Below are positions 20,605 through 32,675 of a stretch of DNA of 64,000 nt, one piece after another. How positions within the stretch are numbered: the first letter of the stretch is position 1; every line of letters starts with the position of its first letter. Source of the DNA: Cliona cf. orientalis. Taxonomy: Eukaryota > Porifera > Demospongiae > Clionaida > Clionaidae. The notes under the pieces were generated by a model, which was given only the letters and a program-made list of their open reading frames with translations, had not been told where the DNA came from and searched no databases. A program made the position numbers and the translations under genes. The DNA lies in the NCBI GenBank assembly GCA_963930775.1, contig OZ005696.1:7936001-8000000 (forward strand), in the 5' to 3' direction.

Positions 20605-22760
20605 TAATAATTATACTCTAGCTATCTACTATGACTTATACTTAATTTTTAGAATGCCCAAAACTTCCAGAAAAGACTATTATAGCTTCACCAAGGACAG
20701 GAATATGGTCCATGTCCTTTGTGTAAACAGGAAAAACTCTCGTACACGTACTCACATCAGGCCAGGGACCTAGGGAGAGAGCACAAGGACAGGTTGTTAC
20801 AATTTTGTATAGAATCTGATACAGTACACTAGTATGACATTGTATATGTATTAAAACCCCATGTGGACGACATTAAGAGAAACTTGGGCATGCGCAAGTG
20901 CAGCATAAGGTACCTTCTAAGTTACCTGGTCACACGAGTAAGGCAAGCACCTACTTATACAGGAGAGGTAGTGGTAGTGACCTACTACTGATGCTAACAA
21001 AAATTCTCCATAGAGAGCACTCACCACTGCCACCAGCAGGCCCCAAAGGATGAAACAGAGACAAATCAACACGCACTATATACTGCCACTGACATGAATA
21101 GCGAGATTTGGGAGGAAATGACACAAAAATTCATGATCAGTTAATAATCAATCAACAATTTGAAAGTTGATATACGGTACTTAGTGAATTCGATGTTGAC
21201 AAGTGGGTGGAGCTAATGGACAAGCACATTATGAAGATGCCAGCTGTATTAACTAAGCCAAAAGAGAAAAAAAAAAAAATCCACTGTGACAATGTCTATG
21301 AAGACATGCATACAAAAAAGCTGAGATGCTTCAAGTATCATAATGTTCTGTGCTAATAGTGAGTGTAACTTTCCCCTGCACACTCTACTTCCCAATGCAA
21401 TTGAATTCAGAGGATCTACTGAATTGATCCGAATATTTGATCACTTACTAATAGGTGTAGTTTCATCTAAGGACACACATGCATGCATGCGAGGTACCGG
21501 TATGTAGTAACTCAGTATAAGGAGAGGAATCACCTAAAATTAATGATCTGATCACGTCAGCATGGAACTTCTTCTCTGGCACACTTCTCAACGTCCTCTT
21601 GGGAGGGAGGGAGAGACAAAGGAAATGTACTTGAATTTCCCACAACACAATTCATTGTTACGATACAAGCTATGTACAGGTACCGGAGAGTAAACTGATT
21701 AAGTTACATAGAGTCAATTCAATGTATATTACTCAAGTGCAATTGTAAATGGAACTTGAATCAAATAGCTATTTGATGAACTTATCATTTATTACCAATT
21801 CCCTGTCTATTATTGGGCAATCCTTTCGTTCGATTTTGATTTCTGTACATAAGTAATACCAGGAACTATTATTCTCTGGTAATACACATAATTCAGTCCC
21901 CTTAAAGCAATTGCTTGCAATCTTGGGCTTGTTAAAATTCCTTTTAGAGTGTAAATAGTATGATCACTTAATAGAGCAGGTAGGTATGCACCCGCACTCT
22001 GCTAGACCTGCATTCTATTGCCTTCCGGGGGGGGGGGGGGGGGGGGGGGGGGGGTGGGGGGTGGGGGGAAGGGGAGGAGGGGGGAACACTTTCAAAGATT
22101 AGGATAAAGACTACACGCTGCATCACATCCACTTTACATCCCTACACTTGCTTTTCTCAAAACAGTATGCACAGTGGCGTCTCTAGACAATTGTTTAACT
22201 GGGTGCAAATTATCAAAAGTAACTGCACAGGTGGATACATAAAGCTAGTGGTAATGTAGTATAGTATGATAATAATAATATCATTATAATAGTACTATTA
22301 ATAACCTGGTACTCTTTCACTTAGGGAGTGTAGTGATATACACGACATGTTACATTACTGGCTGTGACAGTGTAGTAAAACATGCTTATACTATGACAGG
22401 CTATAGGTAAACAACAAAACTACACAATCATGCATAGGATGGGTGCACAGGTGCATGGATTAGGTGCACATGAACTCACATGCACCCCCCTGGCGACACC
22501 ACTGAGTATGCATACCTAACATATTATTCATTGCACTTGTATCCCTCTTAAATTTCCATGTATAATAGTACCAAGAATACAGCAAATATTGCAAGATTCA
22601 CTCTATTCATGCAACGGTACATACGTGACTTCAACTCAGATACAAGCTGATAATTTTTTTTCATTGTAATAATCATTCCGTAATAATATAACCACTACAA
22701 GTCATGATTGCATAATGCAAAATACGAGAGCCGCTTACCAAACACGTTAACTAGTGCTGA
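20605..22760. repeat. Upstream part of IL-17 unit 2 (copy of 4886-7000)
   Basis: Near-identical to unit 1, including the KH-like remnant (21534-21597) and the G run (about 22027-22070). A 34-bp insertion near 21045 is one of the few differences. No gene supported. Confidence 0.6.
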
Positions 22761-22764
22761 AGGC

Positions 22765-22771
22765 TATAAAG
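22765..22771 (+). promoter_or_regulatory. TATA-like box of IL-17 copy 2
   Basis: TATAAAG at the same place as the TATAAAA of copy 1, with one changed base. Confidence 0.5.
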
Positions 22772-22875
22772 GCAGAGTAAAATTTAATAAGTTAAGCAGA
22801 TCATAAACTGTTCGGTAAAAACTCCAGTCAAAGAAATAAAATCTTTCTTCGAGCAACTATCAAATTGCGAAAAAA

Positions 22876-23393
22876 ATGTCAATCTGTACCATCACTGTGC
22901 TGCTGGCAACGTTAACAGTGCTGTGTGCTGTGCTAATGACAGCCAAGGCCTGTCCACTACCCTCAAACTGCAAACAAGATCAAGAATGCCAAGCTTACAA
23001 TGACGCTAAAGCTGCAACCAGCCCAACGTCACTGCAACACTGAGCGACTTCACAAACACCCCTGACGAATTCAACCAAAAACTTGGTACAGATTATGAAA
23101 CTGACGGCACTCCAGATGAAGAAGGATTTATAGGAAGACAAGCTTGCTACAAATTGAGCAATCAAGAAGTAGGCTGCAGAGAGAAAATTGAAGTTGGAGG
23201 AGCTTGCTCCTGGGACTACCAGTGCGACTATGATCAGAATAGGTTCCCCCTATACATGTGGAGAGCATCTTGCAGCAGTGAATCACAGACCATCTACTAC
23301 CCTGTCCCAGTGCTGAAGCGCAGAGATGCCTGCAACCCACAACCAACATGGCAGCTAGTCATGGAGAAGGTTCCTGTGGGATGCAAATGCTAA
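22876..23393 (+). pseudogene. IL-17-like cytokine, copy 2, broken by a 10-bp deletion
   Basis: Class I signal peptide and N-terminus as in copy 1, but with the NC cysteine intact. At about 23025 ten bases present in copy 1 are missing, which shifts the frame and gives a stop at 23041-23043 after 55 residues. The rest of the gene is still recognisable to the VGCKC stop at 23391-23393. The predicted product lacks the whole cystine-knot region. A 10-bp loss is harder to explain as a base-call slip than a single-base change. Confidence 0.8.
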
Positions 23394-23764
23394 GGATAAA
23401 ATTTCACTCTAAACCCAAACCCAAACCTATAGCATTAGACCCATAGCAAAAAACAGAGCATTCTATGTAATAGCTGCATACTATTGAACAATCACTCAGA
23501 AAAAATTTAATATTATAATTTCTGTATTAATTCTTGTAGTTTTGTATACAAATGCCATGCAGACTATACCCAGTACTTGTATTTCTAGACCATAAGCTGC
23601 CATCCCATTCTAGAAACATTGTGTTAGATATAATTAATTTTTATATATTTATAATAATAATATTATAATTATTATATTGGTGCAATTAGTACAGCTACAA
23701 TTGCAAGTTTTCACAGACAAGCAGCATCTATGAAATGTACGTACGTACGTACATTTCTCTACAA

Positions 23765-24440
23765 GATACTGTGTAGTTATACTATATACAACGAAAAATA
23801 TTTTTCAGACGCCGGGTCATTTTTCTTATATAGTCCGTGTCATTACATGAGGGCATGGATACGCGTCTTGGATGCGCCCGGTTGCTATGAACGAGCCGCA
23901 CTACAAGGCTCAGGATTGGTCAGAACTGTAGGGCCGTGTGCACAAAGAAGAGTGGCCTTAATGCCTCAGGCCATAGCTACAGCTAGAGACGCATTGTCGA
24001 TCGAACGACGATCGGCGCGAAAGCGCCGCGCGTTTCGAAAGGCCTGCTAAGCAGGCGCTGGCGCTAACCACCGAGCCTCGAGCGAAGCGAGAGGCGAGGT
24101 CTGTTCATTCCTGTCAGTAGTCCGGTAGCAACGTTCGAGCAGAGCGAGAACGTTGCCACACTTGCTTGCTTTGCCAAGGGGTGTGGCCTCTGCAACCGCT
24201 TCCATCTGCACATGCGCACGGTGCTAATGGACCCCTGTTTGTGCATGAACTATGTCTCTATGTTTTGTGAGCATGTACTGTTAATAGATGATCATGCATG
24301 CTAGCCACAATATCCCATGATTGTGACATTAAACATACTTGTTTGGCGGGGAATAAAATTTGGCAGTTTTACTAATAGCCATCTTTAACTCTGATGATGC
24401 CCAGTGGTATCTATATGCACAGTGCTGTCAAGTAGCGGCT
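23765..24440. other. Unassigned spacer with a possible tRNA-derived SINE
   Basis: No gene supported. On the - strand, 24085-23985 reads GGCTCGGTGGTTAGCGCC, which is A-box-like, and then CGTTCGATCGA, which is B-box-like. The stretch is GC-rich compared with its surroundings. A SINE or relic tRNA is possible. Confidence 0.3.
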
Positions 24441-24690
24441 AAAAAAAGTTTCTGGGGTCTTAATTAGTACTTTTTTCTGATCAACCTACTATGATTTTCA
24501 ATGCAAAAATTTTTCCAAGCCCAGCTACCTTTGTATTGCAGAAATTTTCAGGTAAATAATAGCATGTTATGGTCAAACCATTACTTCCTTTAGTATCCGT
24601 CTATCACGATCACCGATACACGATAATGAGGAACCTCATAGAGAACTATACATGTAGGGAGGTAGCTAATGACTCAAATTAATGGGGTGT
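24440..24690. repeat. Copy of vigilin intron 1 sequence
   Basis: It matches about 59405-59690 inside vigilin intron 1, with many small differences. The next few bases (ACATCCGTTCGTTAATTTAG, from 24719) match about 60977 upstream of vigilin. Vigilin-derived DNA has therefore been copied next to IL-17 unit 3. Confidence 0.6.
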
Positions 24691-25494
24691 GACTGTGACT
24701 GATTGTCCGAATTTAGGACATCCGTTCGTTAATTTAGAACAGAATTTACGTGTTAAAGGTACCCAGGCCGTGATCGTGATCAGATAATAATCAATCAACA
24801 AGGTTAATTGATGTAGGATCTCCCTGCTTGGGCACACCTGGAAACTGCGCGCAGTGCACACACCCATACTATAGTCAAGAATACTATTATGGATCAAAAT
24901 TAATAGTATACATGTATATCTTGTCGCTAAAATCCACGGCACCTAAAGTTGTATCCAAGATACACAAATCCCTTGTACTGGGCTGCTCCAGAAAAAAAAA
25001 AAAAACAATGAGGGGTGGTATAATTTAAATACGTACTGGGGATACAGGTATAATATTGATTTGTTATAATGGGGGGAGGGGGTACAATAACAGTTTTGAT
25101 TTTGTACATACTGGGGAACACCAGCACGCATTAATTAACACATCGGGGAAGTAAGAGTGATCTTGTAATTGTATTAACGGGTGAATAGCCATGGATTTTG
25201 AGGGGTATGTTGTGCTCCTAATTATGTATTGGGGGAGGGGGCTCCTGCACAGGTTAATTATCATTCCTCAACAGAAGCCTTATCAGAAATAGCCCAATCA
25301 GCAAAAAAAAAAAAACACTCATCCCACGAGATATTATATGTAATAAAATTAATGCAATGTTCAAAACTTGAAACTTTCCTGGGGAAGAAAAGTATGCTAA
25401 TAATGCAATTCCCCCCCTCAGAGTCTCCTCTAATAAATAATCGTGTATTAATCACAGTGGAATACTGCCCCCTCTCACTTGTACTCTACCATAC

Positions 25495-25605
25495 CTGGAC
25501 TCCATTAAATCGATCCCTGATCTCTCTTATCTTCTCTCCTTTGGTGCCAATGATCTGCTTGTGAAATCAGTGGTCGATAATCATATCTTTGCTTCGCTCG
25601 TTCTC
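25495..25605 (-). pseudogene. Vigilin-like half-KH exon with a nonsense codon (unit 3)
   Basis: The same 111-nt exon as at 28547-28657, with GCAG acceptor and GTATGG donor preserved. The codon for Arg in DHRFHKQ is TGA here, so the frame stops. It is a non-functional copy unless skipped. Confidence 0.7.
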
Positions 25606-26351
25606 CTGCACGCAGCAGTGGGAGGGAGGGACAAAGGAAATGTACTTGAATTTCCCACAACACGATATTATTGTTACGATACAAGCTACGTACATGTACT
25701 GGAGAGTAAACTGATTACGTAGAGTCAATTCAATGTATATTATACTCGTGCAAGTGTAGCTAATTGAAAATGGAAATCAAATATTTGATTATTACCAACT
25801 CCCTGTCTATTATTAGGCAATCCTTTTGTTTGATTTTGATTTCTGTGGACGCATAAGTAATACCGGTACACATAATTCAGTCTCCTTAAAGCAATAGCTT
25901 GCAATCTTGGGCTTGTTTAAATTCCTTTTTAGAATGTAAATATTACACTTCGTACAATCACTTGATAGATCTAGAGTAGGCCAGGTACACACCTGCACTC
26001 TGCTAGACACGCATTCTATTGCCTTCCTTGGAGGGGGGGGGGAATACTTTCAAAGATTAGGGTAAAGACTACACGCTGCATATCTTGCTCATAATAATAT
26101 AAATAAAAGACATTGCAAATGATTGGATAAACAGTAATAATTACTCATATCGATGTATGACTTTGTAATATTATGTGTATGCATTTTTCCACACTTTCCA
26201 ACAACAAAATGGCTATAAACACTGTAACGAAAGGAAGTAGAAAGAACAAAAAGGCTATTTTGATCAAGTACAGCTCTAAGAGGATGAAAGTTTAGAAATA
26301 GTACGCCGCATACCTTACATACGTGCATAGATGCAATACCAGGAAAGTCAC

Positions 26352-26475
26352 TAAAAACAGTTGAATAAAATTGAAGAATGAAGTAGGGATGGCAGGGCCA
26401 AAAACTCGGTACACAAACAAGATTTGTAGGGATAATCACATCCACTATACATCCCTATGCTTGCTTTTCTCAAAA
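26352..26475. repeat. Single arm of the element X foldback
   Basis: One arm (GAAGTAGGGATGGCAGG ... ATCCCTATGCTTGCTTTTC) without its inverted partner. The same half-element is in unit 4 at about 29585-29705. Confidence 0.55.
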
Positions 26476-26719
26476 TAGTATGCATATACCTTACATAGTC
26501 ACTGCACTTACATCTTTCCATGTACAATAGCAAGAATACAGAAAATATTGCAAGATTCAATTCTATTGTATATACATACGTAACTTCAACTCGGAGGAAA
26601 TTTTTTTACATTAGAAACATTATTCCGTAATTATAATATACAACAGCTACGAGTCATGTATGATTGCACAATGCAACATATGAGAGATACTTACCAAATA
26701 CACAACTAGCGCTGAAGGC

Positions 26720-26727
26720 TATAAAAA
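26720..26727 (+). promoter_or_regulatory. TATA box of IL-17 copy 3
   Basis: TATAAAAA in the class I context, about 100 bp before the ATG. Confidence 0.6.
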
Positions 26728-26824
26728 GCAGAGTGAATAAGTTAAGCAGATCATAAACTGTCCGGTGAAAACTCCAATCAAAGAAATAAAATCTTTCCTC
26801 AAGTAACTCTAAAATTGAGAAAAA

Positions 26825-27356
26825 ATGTCGATCTGTACCATTACTGTGCTGCTGGCAACAGTGCTGTGTGCCGTGCTAACGACAGCCAAGGCCTGTCCTC
26901 TAGCACCAAACTGCACACGAGATCAAGAATGCCAAGCCTACAATGATGCTAAAGCTGCCACCAGCCCAGTCTACCTCAATGTCAATGTAACACTGCATGA
27001 GCGACTTCACAAACACTCCTGATGAATTCAACCAAAAACTTGGTACAGATTATGAAACTGACGGCACTCCAGATGAAGAAGGATTTATAGGAAGACAAGC
27101 TTGCTACAAATTGAGCAATCCAGAAGTAGGCTGCAGAGAGAAAATTGAAGTTGAAGGAGCTTGCTCCTGGGACTACCAGTGCGACTACGATCAGAACAGG
27201 CTCCCCCTATACATGTGGAAAGCATCTTGCAGCAATGAATCACAGACGTCGACCATCTACTACCCTGTCCCAGTGCTGAAGCGCAGAGATGCCTGCAACC
27301 CACAACCAACATGGCAGCTAGTCATGGAGAAGGTTCCTGTGGGATGCAAATGCTAA
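26825..27356 (+). pseudogene. IL-17-like cytokine, copy 3, broken by a 4-bp insertion
   Basis: Class I signal peptide followed by CPLAPNCTRDQEC. Four extra bases (CATG, about 26996-26999) in the codons for TLSDF shift the frame, which then stops at 27020-27022 after 65 residues. The remaining frame (from about 27000 to 27356) encodes the full cystine-knot half, with an extra two residues (TS) before TIYYPVPV. As written it cannot make a complete cytokine. Confidence 0.75.
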
Positions 27357-27857
27357 GGATAAACTTACACTCCAAACCCAAACCCAAACCTAACATTAGA
27401 CCCATATATAGCAAAAACAGAGCATTCTATGTAATAGTTGCATACTATTGAACAATCACTCAGAAATATAGTTTCTGTATTAATTCTTGTAGACTAAGTT
27501 TTGTATACAAATGCCATGCAGACTACCCAGTACTTGTATTCTAAACCATAAGCTGCCATCCCATTCTAGAAACATTATGTTAGATATAATTAACTTTTTT
27601 TATATTTATATTGGTGATTGCAATTAGTATAGCTACAATAATTATTGCAAGTTTTCACAGACAAGCAGAATCTACGTACAATAATGAGGGAACCTCGGAG
27701 AGAACTATACAGGTAGGGAGGTAGCTAGTGACTCAAATTAATGGGGTATGACTCGACTGTGACTGACTGTCCGAATTTAGGACATCCGTTTGTTAATTTA
27801 GAACAGAATTTACGTGTTAAAGGTACCCAGGCCGTGATCGTGATCAGATAATAATCA

Positions 27858-27908
27858 ATCAACAAGGTTAATTGATGTAGGATCTCCCTGCTTGGGCACA
27901 CCTGGAAA
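27858..27908 (-). pseudogene. Possible second half of the vigilin-like KH domain
   Basis: After a CGCAG acceptor the - strand reads FPGVPKQGDPTSINLVD and then a stop. This sits 640 bp downstream of the KH exon donor at 28547 in the right phase, and resembles the INFPDPxxxSDxVxL part of a vigilin KH domain. The same is in unit 3 at about 24794-24844. It is short, so chance cannot be excluded. Confidence 0.25.
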
Positions 27909-28546
27909 CTGCGCGCAGTGCACACACCCATACTATAGTCAAGAATACTATTATGGATCAAATAGTGTACATGTATATCTTGTCACTAAAATTCACCTAA
28001 AGTTGTATCCAAGATACACAAATCCCTTGTACTGGGCTGCTCCAGAAAAAAAAAAAACAATGAGGGGTGGTATAATTTAAATACGTACTGGGGATACAGG
28101 TATATATTGAATGGGGGGAGGGGGGAGGGAGGGGGTACAATAGCAGTTTTGATTTTGTACATACTGGGGAACACCAGCACGCATTAATTAACACATCGGG
28201 GAAGTAAGAGTGATCTTGTAATTGTATTGACGGGTGAATGGCCATGGATTTTGAGGGGTATGTTGTGCTCCTAATTATGTATTGGGGGAGGGGGCTCCTG
28301 CACAGGTTAATTATCATTCCTCAACAGAAGCCTTATCAGAAATAGCCCAATCAGCAAAAAAACCACTCATCCCACAAGATATTATATGTAATAAATTAAT
28401 GCGATGTTCAAAACTTGAAACTTTCCTGGGGAAGAAAATAATAATGCAATTCCCCCCCCCCCCCCCCCCCCCAGAGTCTCTTCTAAAAAATAATCCTGTA
28501 TTAATCACTGTGGAATACTGCCCCTCTCACTTGTACTCTACCATAC

Positions 28547-28657
28547 CTGGACTCGATTAAATCGATCCCTGATCTCTCTTATCTTCTCTCCTTTGGTGCC
28601 AATGATCTGCTTGTGAAATCGGTGGTCGATGATCATATCTTTGCTTCGCTCGTTCTC
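28547..28657 (-). CDS. Vigilin-like exon encoding the first half of a KH domain (unit 4)
   Basis: A 111-nt, 37-codon exon with AG and GT borders reads ENERSKDMIIDHRF, then HKQIIGTKGEKIREIRDRFN. It aligns with the sixth KH domain of animal vigilin (ERTKDLIIEQRFHRTIIGQK), including the GTKG loop. It is on the same strand as vigilin at 53-60 kb and in the expected order, but about 25 kb from the preceding exon, and the exon for the second half of KH5 is not seen. It is either part of a stretched vigilin gene or a captured exon. Confidence 0.6.
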
Positions 28658-28863
28658 CTGCACGCAGCAGTGGGAGGGAGGGACAAAGGAAATGTATTTG
28701 AATTTCCCACAACACGGTTCATTGTTACGATACAAGCTACGTACAGGTACCGGGGAGTAAACTGATTACGTAGAGTCAATTCAATGTATATTATACTCGT
28801 GCAAGTGTAGCTAATTGAAAATGGAAATCAAATATTTGATTATTACCAACTCCCTGTCTATTA

Positions 28864-29070
28864 CCGTATAGCGGGAAATTTTTGAGGGAGAAAACTTTCG
28901 CGGATCGGTAGGATAGGAGCATTTTGCGGAGAAAACTTTCGCGGAATGTTAAAACTGGTCGCATAATGGGTGTGGCATGCCTAGAATTTCGTGGAGAAAA
29001 CTTTCGCGGATGGCTGAAAAATCGCGAAATTCGTGAAAGTTTTCTCCCTCGAAAGTTTCCCGCTATACGG
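28864..29070. mobile_element. 207-bp TA-target MITE
   Basis: Inverted ends CCGTATAGCGGGAAA, TA on both sides, and internal GAGAAAACTTTCGCGG repeats. Unit 3 has the empty site (CTGTCTATTATTAGGC at about 25805). A related copy is at 54577-54780. Confidence 0.75.
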
Positions 29071-29952
29071 TATTAGGCAATCCTTTTGTTTGATTTTGAT
29101 TTCTGTGGACGTATAAGTAATACCGTTACACATAATTCAGTCTCCTTAAAGCAATAGCTTGCAATCTTGGGCTTGTTTTTAGAATGTAAATATTACACTT
29201 CATACAATCACTTGATAGAGTAGGCCAGGTGCACACCTGCACTCTGCTAGACACGCATTCTATTGCCTTCCTTGGAGGGGGGGAAATACTTTTAAAGATT
29301 AGGGTAAAGACTACACGCTGCATATCTTGCTCATAATAATAATATAAATAAAAGACATTGCAATTAATTGGATAAACAGTAATGACTCATATAGAAGTAT
29401 GACTTTGTGTATGCATTTTTCCACACTTTCCAACAACAAAATAGCTATAGCTACACACTGTGACGAAAGGGAGTAGAAAGAACAAAAAGGCCCGTTTTGA
29501 TCAAGTACAGCTCTAAGAGGATGAAAGTTTAGAAATAGTACACATACCTTACATACGTGCATAGATGCAATACCAGGAAAGTCACTAAAAACAATTGAAT
29601 AAAATTAAAGGATGAAATAGGGATGGCAGGGCCAAAACCTCAGTACACAAACAAGATTTGTAGGGATAATCACATCCACTATACATCCCTATGCTTGCTT
29701 TTCTCAAAATAGTATGCATATACCTTATACATAGTCACTGCACTTACATCTTTCCATGTACAATAGTAAGAATACAGAAAATATTGCAAGATTCAATTCT
29801 ATTGTACATACGTAACTTCAACTTGGAGGAAATTTTTTTACATTATAAACATTATTCCGTAATTATAATATACAACCGCTACAAGTCACGTATGATTGCA
29901 CAATGCAACCGTGATACGAGAGATGCATGCTTACCTAACTAGCGCTGAAGGC

Positions 29953-29960
29953 TATAAAAA
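29953..29960 (+). promoter_or_regulatory. TATA box of IL-17 copy 4
   Basis: TATAAAAA, about 105 bp before the ATG, class I context. Confidence 0.65.
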
Positions 29961-30059
29961 GCAGAGTAAATAAGTTAAGCAGATCATAAACTGTCCGGTG
30001 AAAACTCCAGTCAAAGAAATAAAATCATTTTTCAAGTAACTCTAAAATTGTGAAAAAAA

Positions 30060-30584
30060 ATGTCGATCTGTACCATTACTGTGCTGCTGGCAACAGTGCT
30101 GTGCGCTGTGCTAACGACAGCCAAGGGCTGTCCACTAGTCCCTAACTGCACACGAGAATGTCAAGCCTACAATGATGCTAAAGCTGCCACCAGCCCAGTG
30201 TACCTCAATGTCAATGTAACACTGAGCGACTTCACAAATACACCTGATGAATTTAACCAAAAACTTGGTACAGATTATGAAACTGACATACATGTAATTC
30301 CAGATAAAGAAGAGTTTATAGGAAGACAAGCTTGCTACAAATTGAGCAACCAAGAAGTAGGCTGTAAAGAGCTTATGGAAGTTAGAGGAGCAGCTTGCTC
30401 CTGGACATACCAGTGTGACTACGATCAGAAAAGGCTCCCCCTATACATATGGAGAGCATCTTGCAGCAGTGAATCACAGACCATCTACTACCCTGTCCCA
30501 GTGCTGAAGCGCAGAGATACCTGCAGCCTGCAACCAACATGGCAGCTAGTCATGGAGAAGGTCCCTGTGGGATGCAAATGCTAG
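30060..30584 (+). CDS. IL-17-like secreted cytokine, copy 4
   Basis: Open 174-aa frame with class I signal peptide (MSICTITVLLATVL). It keeps all eleven mature cysteines and the IL-17 landmarks IWRASC, PVPVLKRRD and KVPVGCKC. The segment before the knot reads GCKELMEVRGAACSWTYQCD rather than the common GCREKIEVEGACSWDYQCD; copies 8 and 12 carry related KELMEV/TELMEV versions. Upstream of that, IHVIPDKEEFIG is two residues longer than in most copies. NVT (N-glycosylation) is present. AATAAA starts two bases after the TAG stop. Confidence 0.82.
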   Translation: MSICTITVLLATVLCAVLTTAKGCPLVPNCTRECQAYNDAKAATSPVYLNVNVTLSDFTNTPDEFNQKLGTDYETDIHVIPDKEEFIGRQACYKLSNQEVGCKELMEVRGAACSWTYQCDYDQKRLPLYIWRASCSSESQTIYYPVPVLKRRDTCSLQPTWQLVMEKVPVGCKC

Positions 30585-30752
30585 GAATAAACTTACATTT
30601 CTAACCAGAAGATTGAAACATTTTGGCTCTTGAGGTGTAACAAACATTAGAACCAGAGTAAGAACATTAAGTCTACATAACAGCTGCATAATTTACCATT
30701 GAGATACTTCCACTGTTGTGAATATCATGCTGTTTTAATTTGCATATTATAT

Positions 30753-31660
30753 GGGGCAAGCCTGAGTGAGCCCCAAATACACGAGAGACAGGAAGCGGTT
30801 TTCTAGGCATACATATAATATATTCTTGTATGTTTGTGGGGTGATCATTTCAGTGAGAGAGTTAAATTTCGAACGCGTTAGGTTATCAGGGTTTCATACA
30901 GGATTTTTTGTTAGGGAGGGGGGGAACTATGTGTCGGTACCCCCCCCCCCCCCTGGAATAAAGTAATTTTTGAAATTGCATCTTAGGCATAGCTATTTTG
31001 ATCAAAAATTAGTGCTGATAGATTGTGGTTGACAAATACATACCCACTAAGTAAGTGTGAAATTAGTGCATAACTAGTGGTGATGAAAATCATCTGTGCG
31101 AGATGAGCCTTCGCGAAAGTCACAAGATTTCTTTGAAAGCACACAGGCATGCATGCACACATGGGGTTGGTACCCCAATAGCTAGGCCGGAGAAGCTACC
31201 ACGACAGTGAAAGTATCACAGATTGCTACGTAGTACAATAGCTATAGTCCAATAATGTTGATCACCTATACTACAATAATATATTATATTTAGTAGTCCA
31301 CACGCCATGACCATGAGTCCAAGTACCTGTAGCCAGGCCCTGAGGGAATAAGCCTCCATGCAGTCATCTTCATGCTCAGGAAAGTGGAGTCTATCAGTGA
31401 TGTTAATCGTGGACCTGAGCCTTGCCAGAGTGGTACAGCACTTACCTTTCCGGTTTTGTGCCTGTACAGGCCCGAGTTGTCTCTCAGATCGATCATGTGC
31501 AGTGCAGGCCTATGCGCATGCGCATGACTACCATTACCGTACGTGTTCAAAATTTAACTCTCTCTTCACTGAAATGATCACCCCACAAACATACAGTTAT
31601 ATATACATATAAAACCGCTTCCTGTACCTCGTGTATTCGGGGCTCGTTCAGGTTCGCCCC
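30753..31660. mobile_element. Foldback element F, about 0.9 kb
   Basis: Long inverted arms (outer end GGGGCAAGCCTGAGTGAGCC, then ATACACGAGAGACAGGAAGC) extend about 150 bp. Left ends alone recur at 41312-41357 and 50268-50470. The interior has an unrecognised - strand ORF (31550-31290). Confidence 0.6.
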
Positions 31661-31789
31661 GATTATAGATTAACTTTTCCAAATCGAGCACAGACTCGAT
31701 ATTAGACATTTTCAAACCGACGAATCACTCTTTATTGGCTTTTAGCATAATAGTACTATAATAATAGCACCTTGCTATTACCATATATT

Positions 31790-32230
31790 TCTATAATAAT
31801 TCTATGTTATTAGCACAGCTGTGCTATTTATGCTAATACACACCACCTTCTGCTATTTTTGCTACTAATTTTGTAGTTAGTCTAATGAGGCGAGCTATTT
31901 GCTATTTTGTAGTTATGGTCTTAGAAGTCGTGCTATTTTGTTATTTATGCTATTTTGTAGTTAGTGTTAGGTGTGCTAGTTTTCTATTAATGCTATTTTG
32001 CTACCTTTAAGTTAGTTAATCTTAGGAGGCGTGCTATTTTGCTATTTATGCTATTTTGTAGTTAGTGTTAGGAGGTGTGCTAGTTTGCTATTAATGCTAT
32101 TTTGCTACCTTTAAGTTAGTTAATCTTAGGAGGCGAGCTATTTTGCTATTTATGCTATTATGCTATTTTAGTTAGTCTAAGAAGCCGTGCTATTTTGTTA
32201 TTTATACATTTCGCTACTTTCAATAGCAAA
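31790..32230. repeat. CTATTTTGC minisatellite
   Basis: Irregular tandem units combine TGCTATTTTGCTATTTATG with TAGTTAGTGTTAGGAGG. The same array is at about 51590-51915 in the duplicated spacer before IL-17 copy 13. No coding content. Confidence 0.7.
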
Positions 32231-32675
32231 ATAGCACCAAAACCAAGGAAGCCAGTGATGCTAGCGTTATCGTATACTGCACGCAAGTGCAAGCACTAAC
32301 AGCTGGGCATGCGCGCAATCTCCCACAGCAAGCATACGAAATTAAAGAAATATGAATATTTATTCTAAGGGTGTTTTGGTCAATCATCCAAAAGCACCAA
32401 CGAAAATTTCCCACTATATGGTATATAGCCAAATTACTCTAGATTTGAGGCCACAGACTCCCATAATAATATGTGACCTGCTATAAGAAAAGGTAGTATG
32501 AAACGCGACCAATTTTTATCACGACAGTCGCAGACTTGCTTTCTACAGATGTACGTAGTAGTGAGTATACTTGTACATGGAGCGGATGCACCTGCAGTAC
32601 ATTATTACAATGTCATGAATTGTATACTCACTCACAGCTGGTCACACGTCATGCACCCACCAGAGTGAAAGAGGA

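Larger units (their letters stand above)
27681..30600. repeat. IL-17 unit 4, tandem copy of unit 3 (24621-27680)
   Basis: The two units are direct repeats of about 3 kb containing the vigilin-like exon (-), the half foldback and the IL-17 gene (+). Unit 4 has in addition a MITE at 28864-29070 and a long C run at 28451-28472. Confidence 0.65.

Noticed and set aside
31290-31550. Captured cellular exon inside foldback element F
   Set aside because: The 86-aa ORF has plausible splice-like ends but no family resemblance I can support.
31790-32230. CRISPR-like repeat array
   Set aside because: Units are irregular and contiguous without distinct spacers, and the context is eukaryotic; it is a minisatellite.
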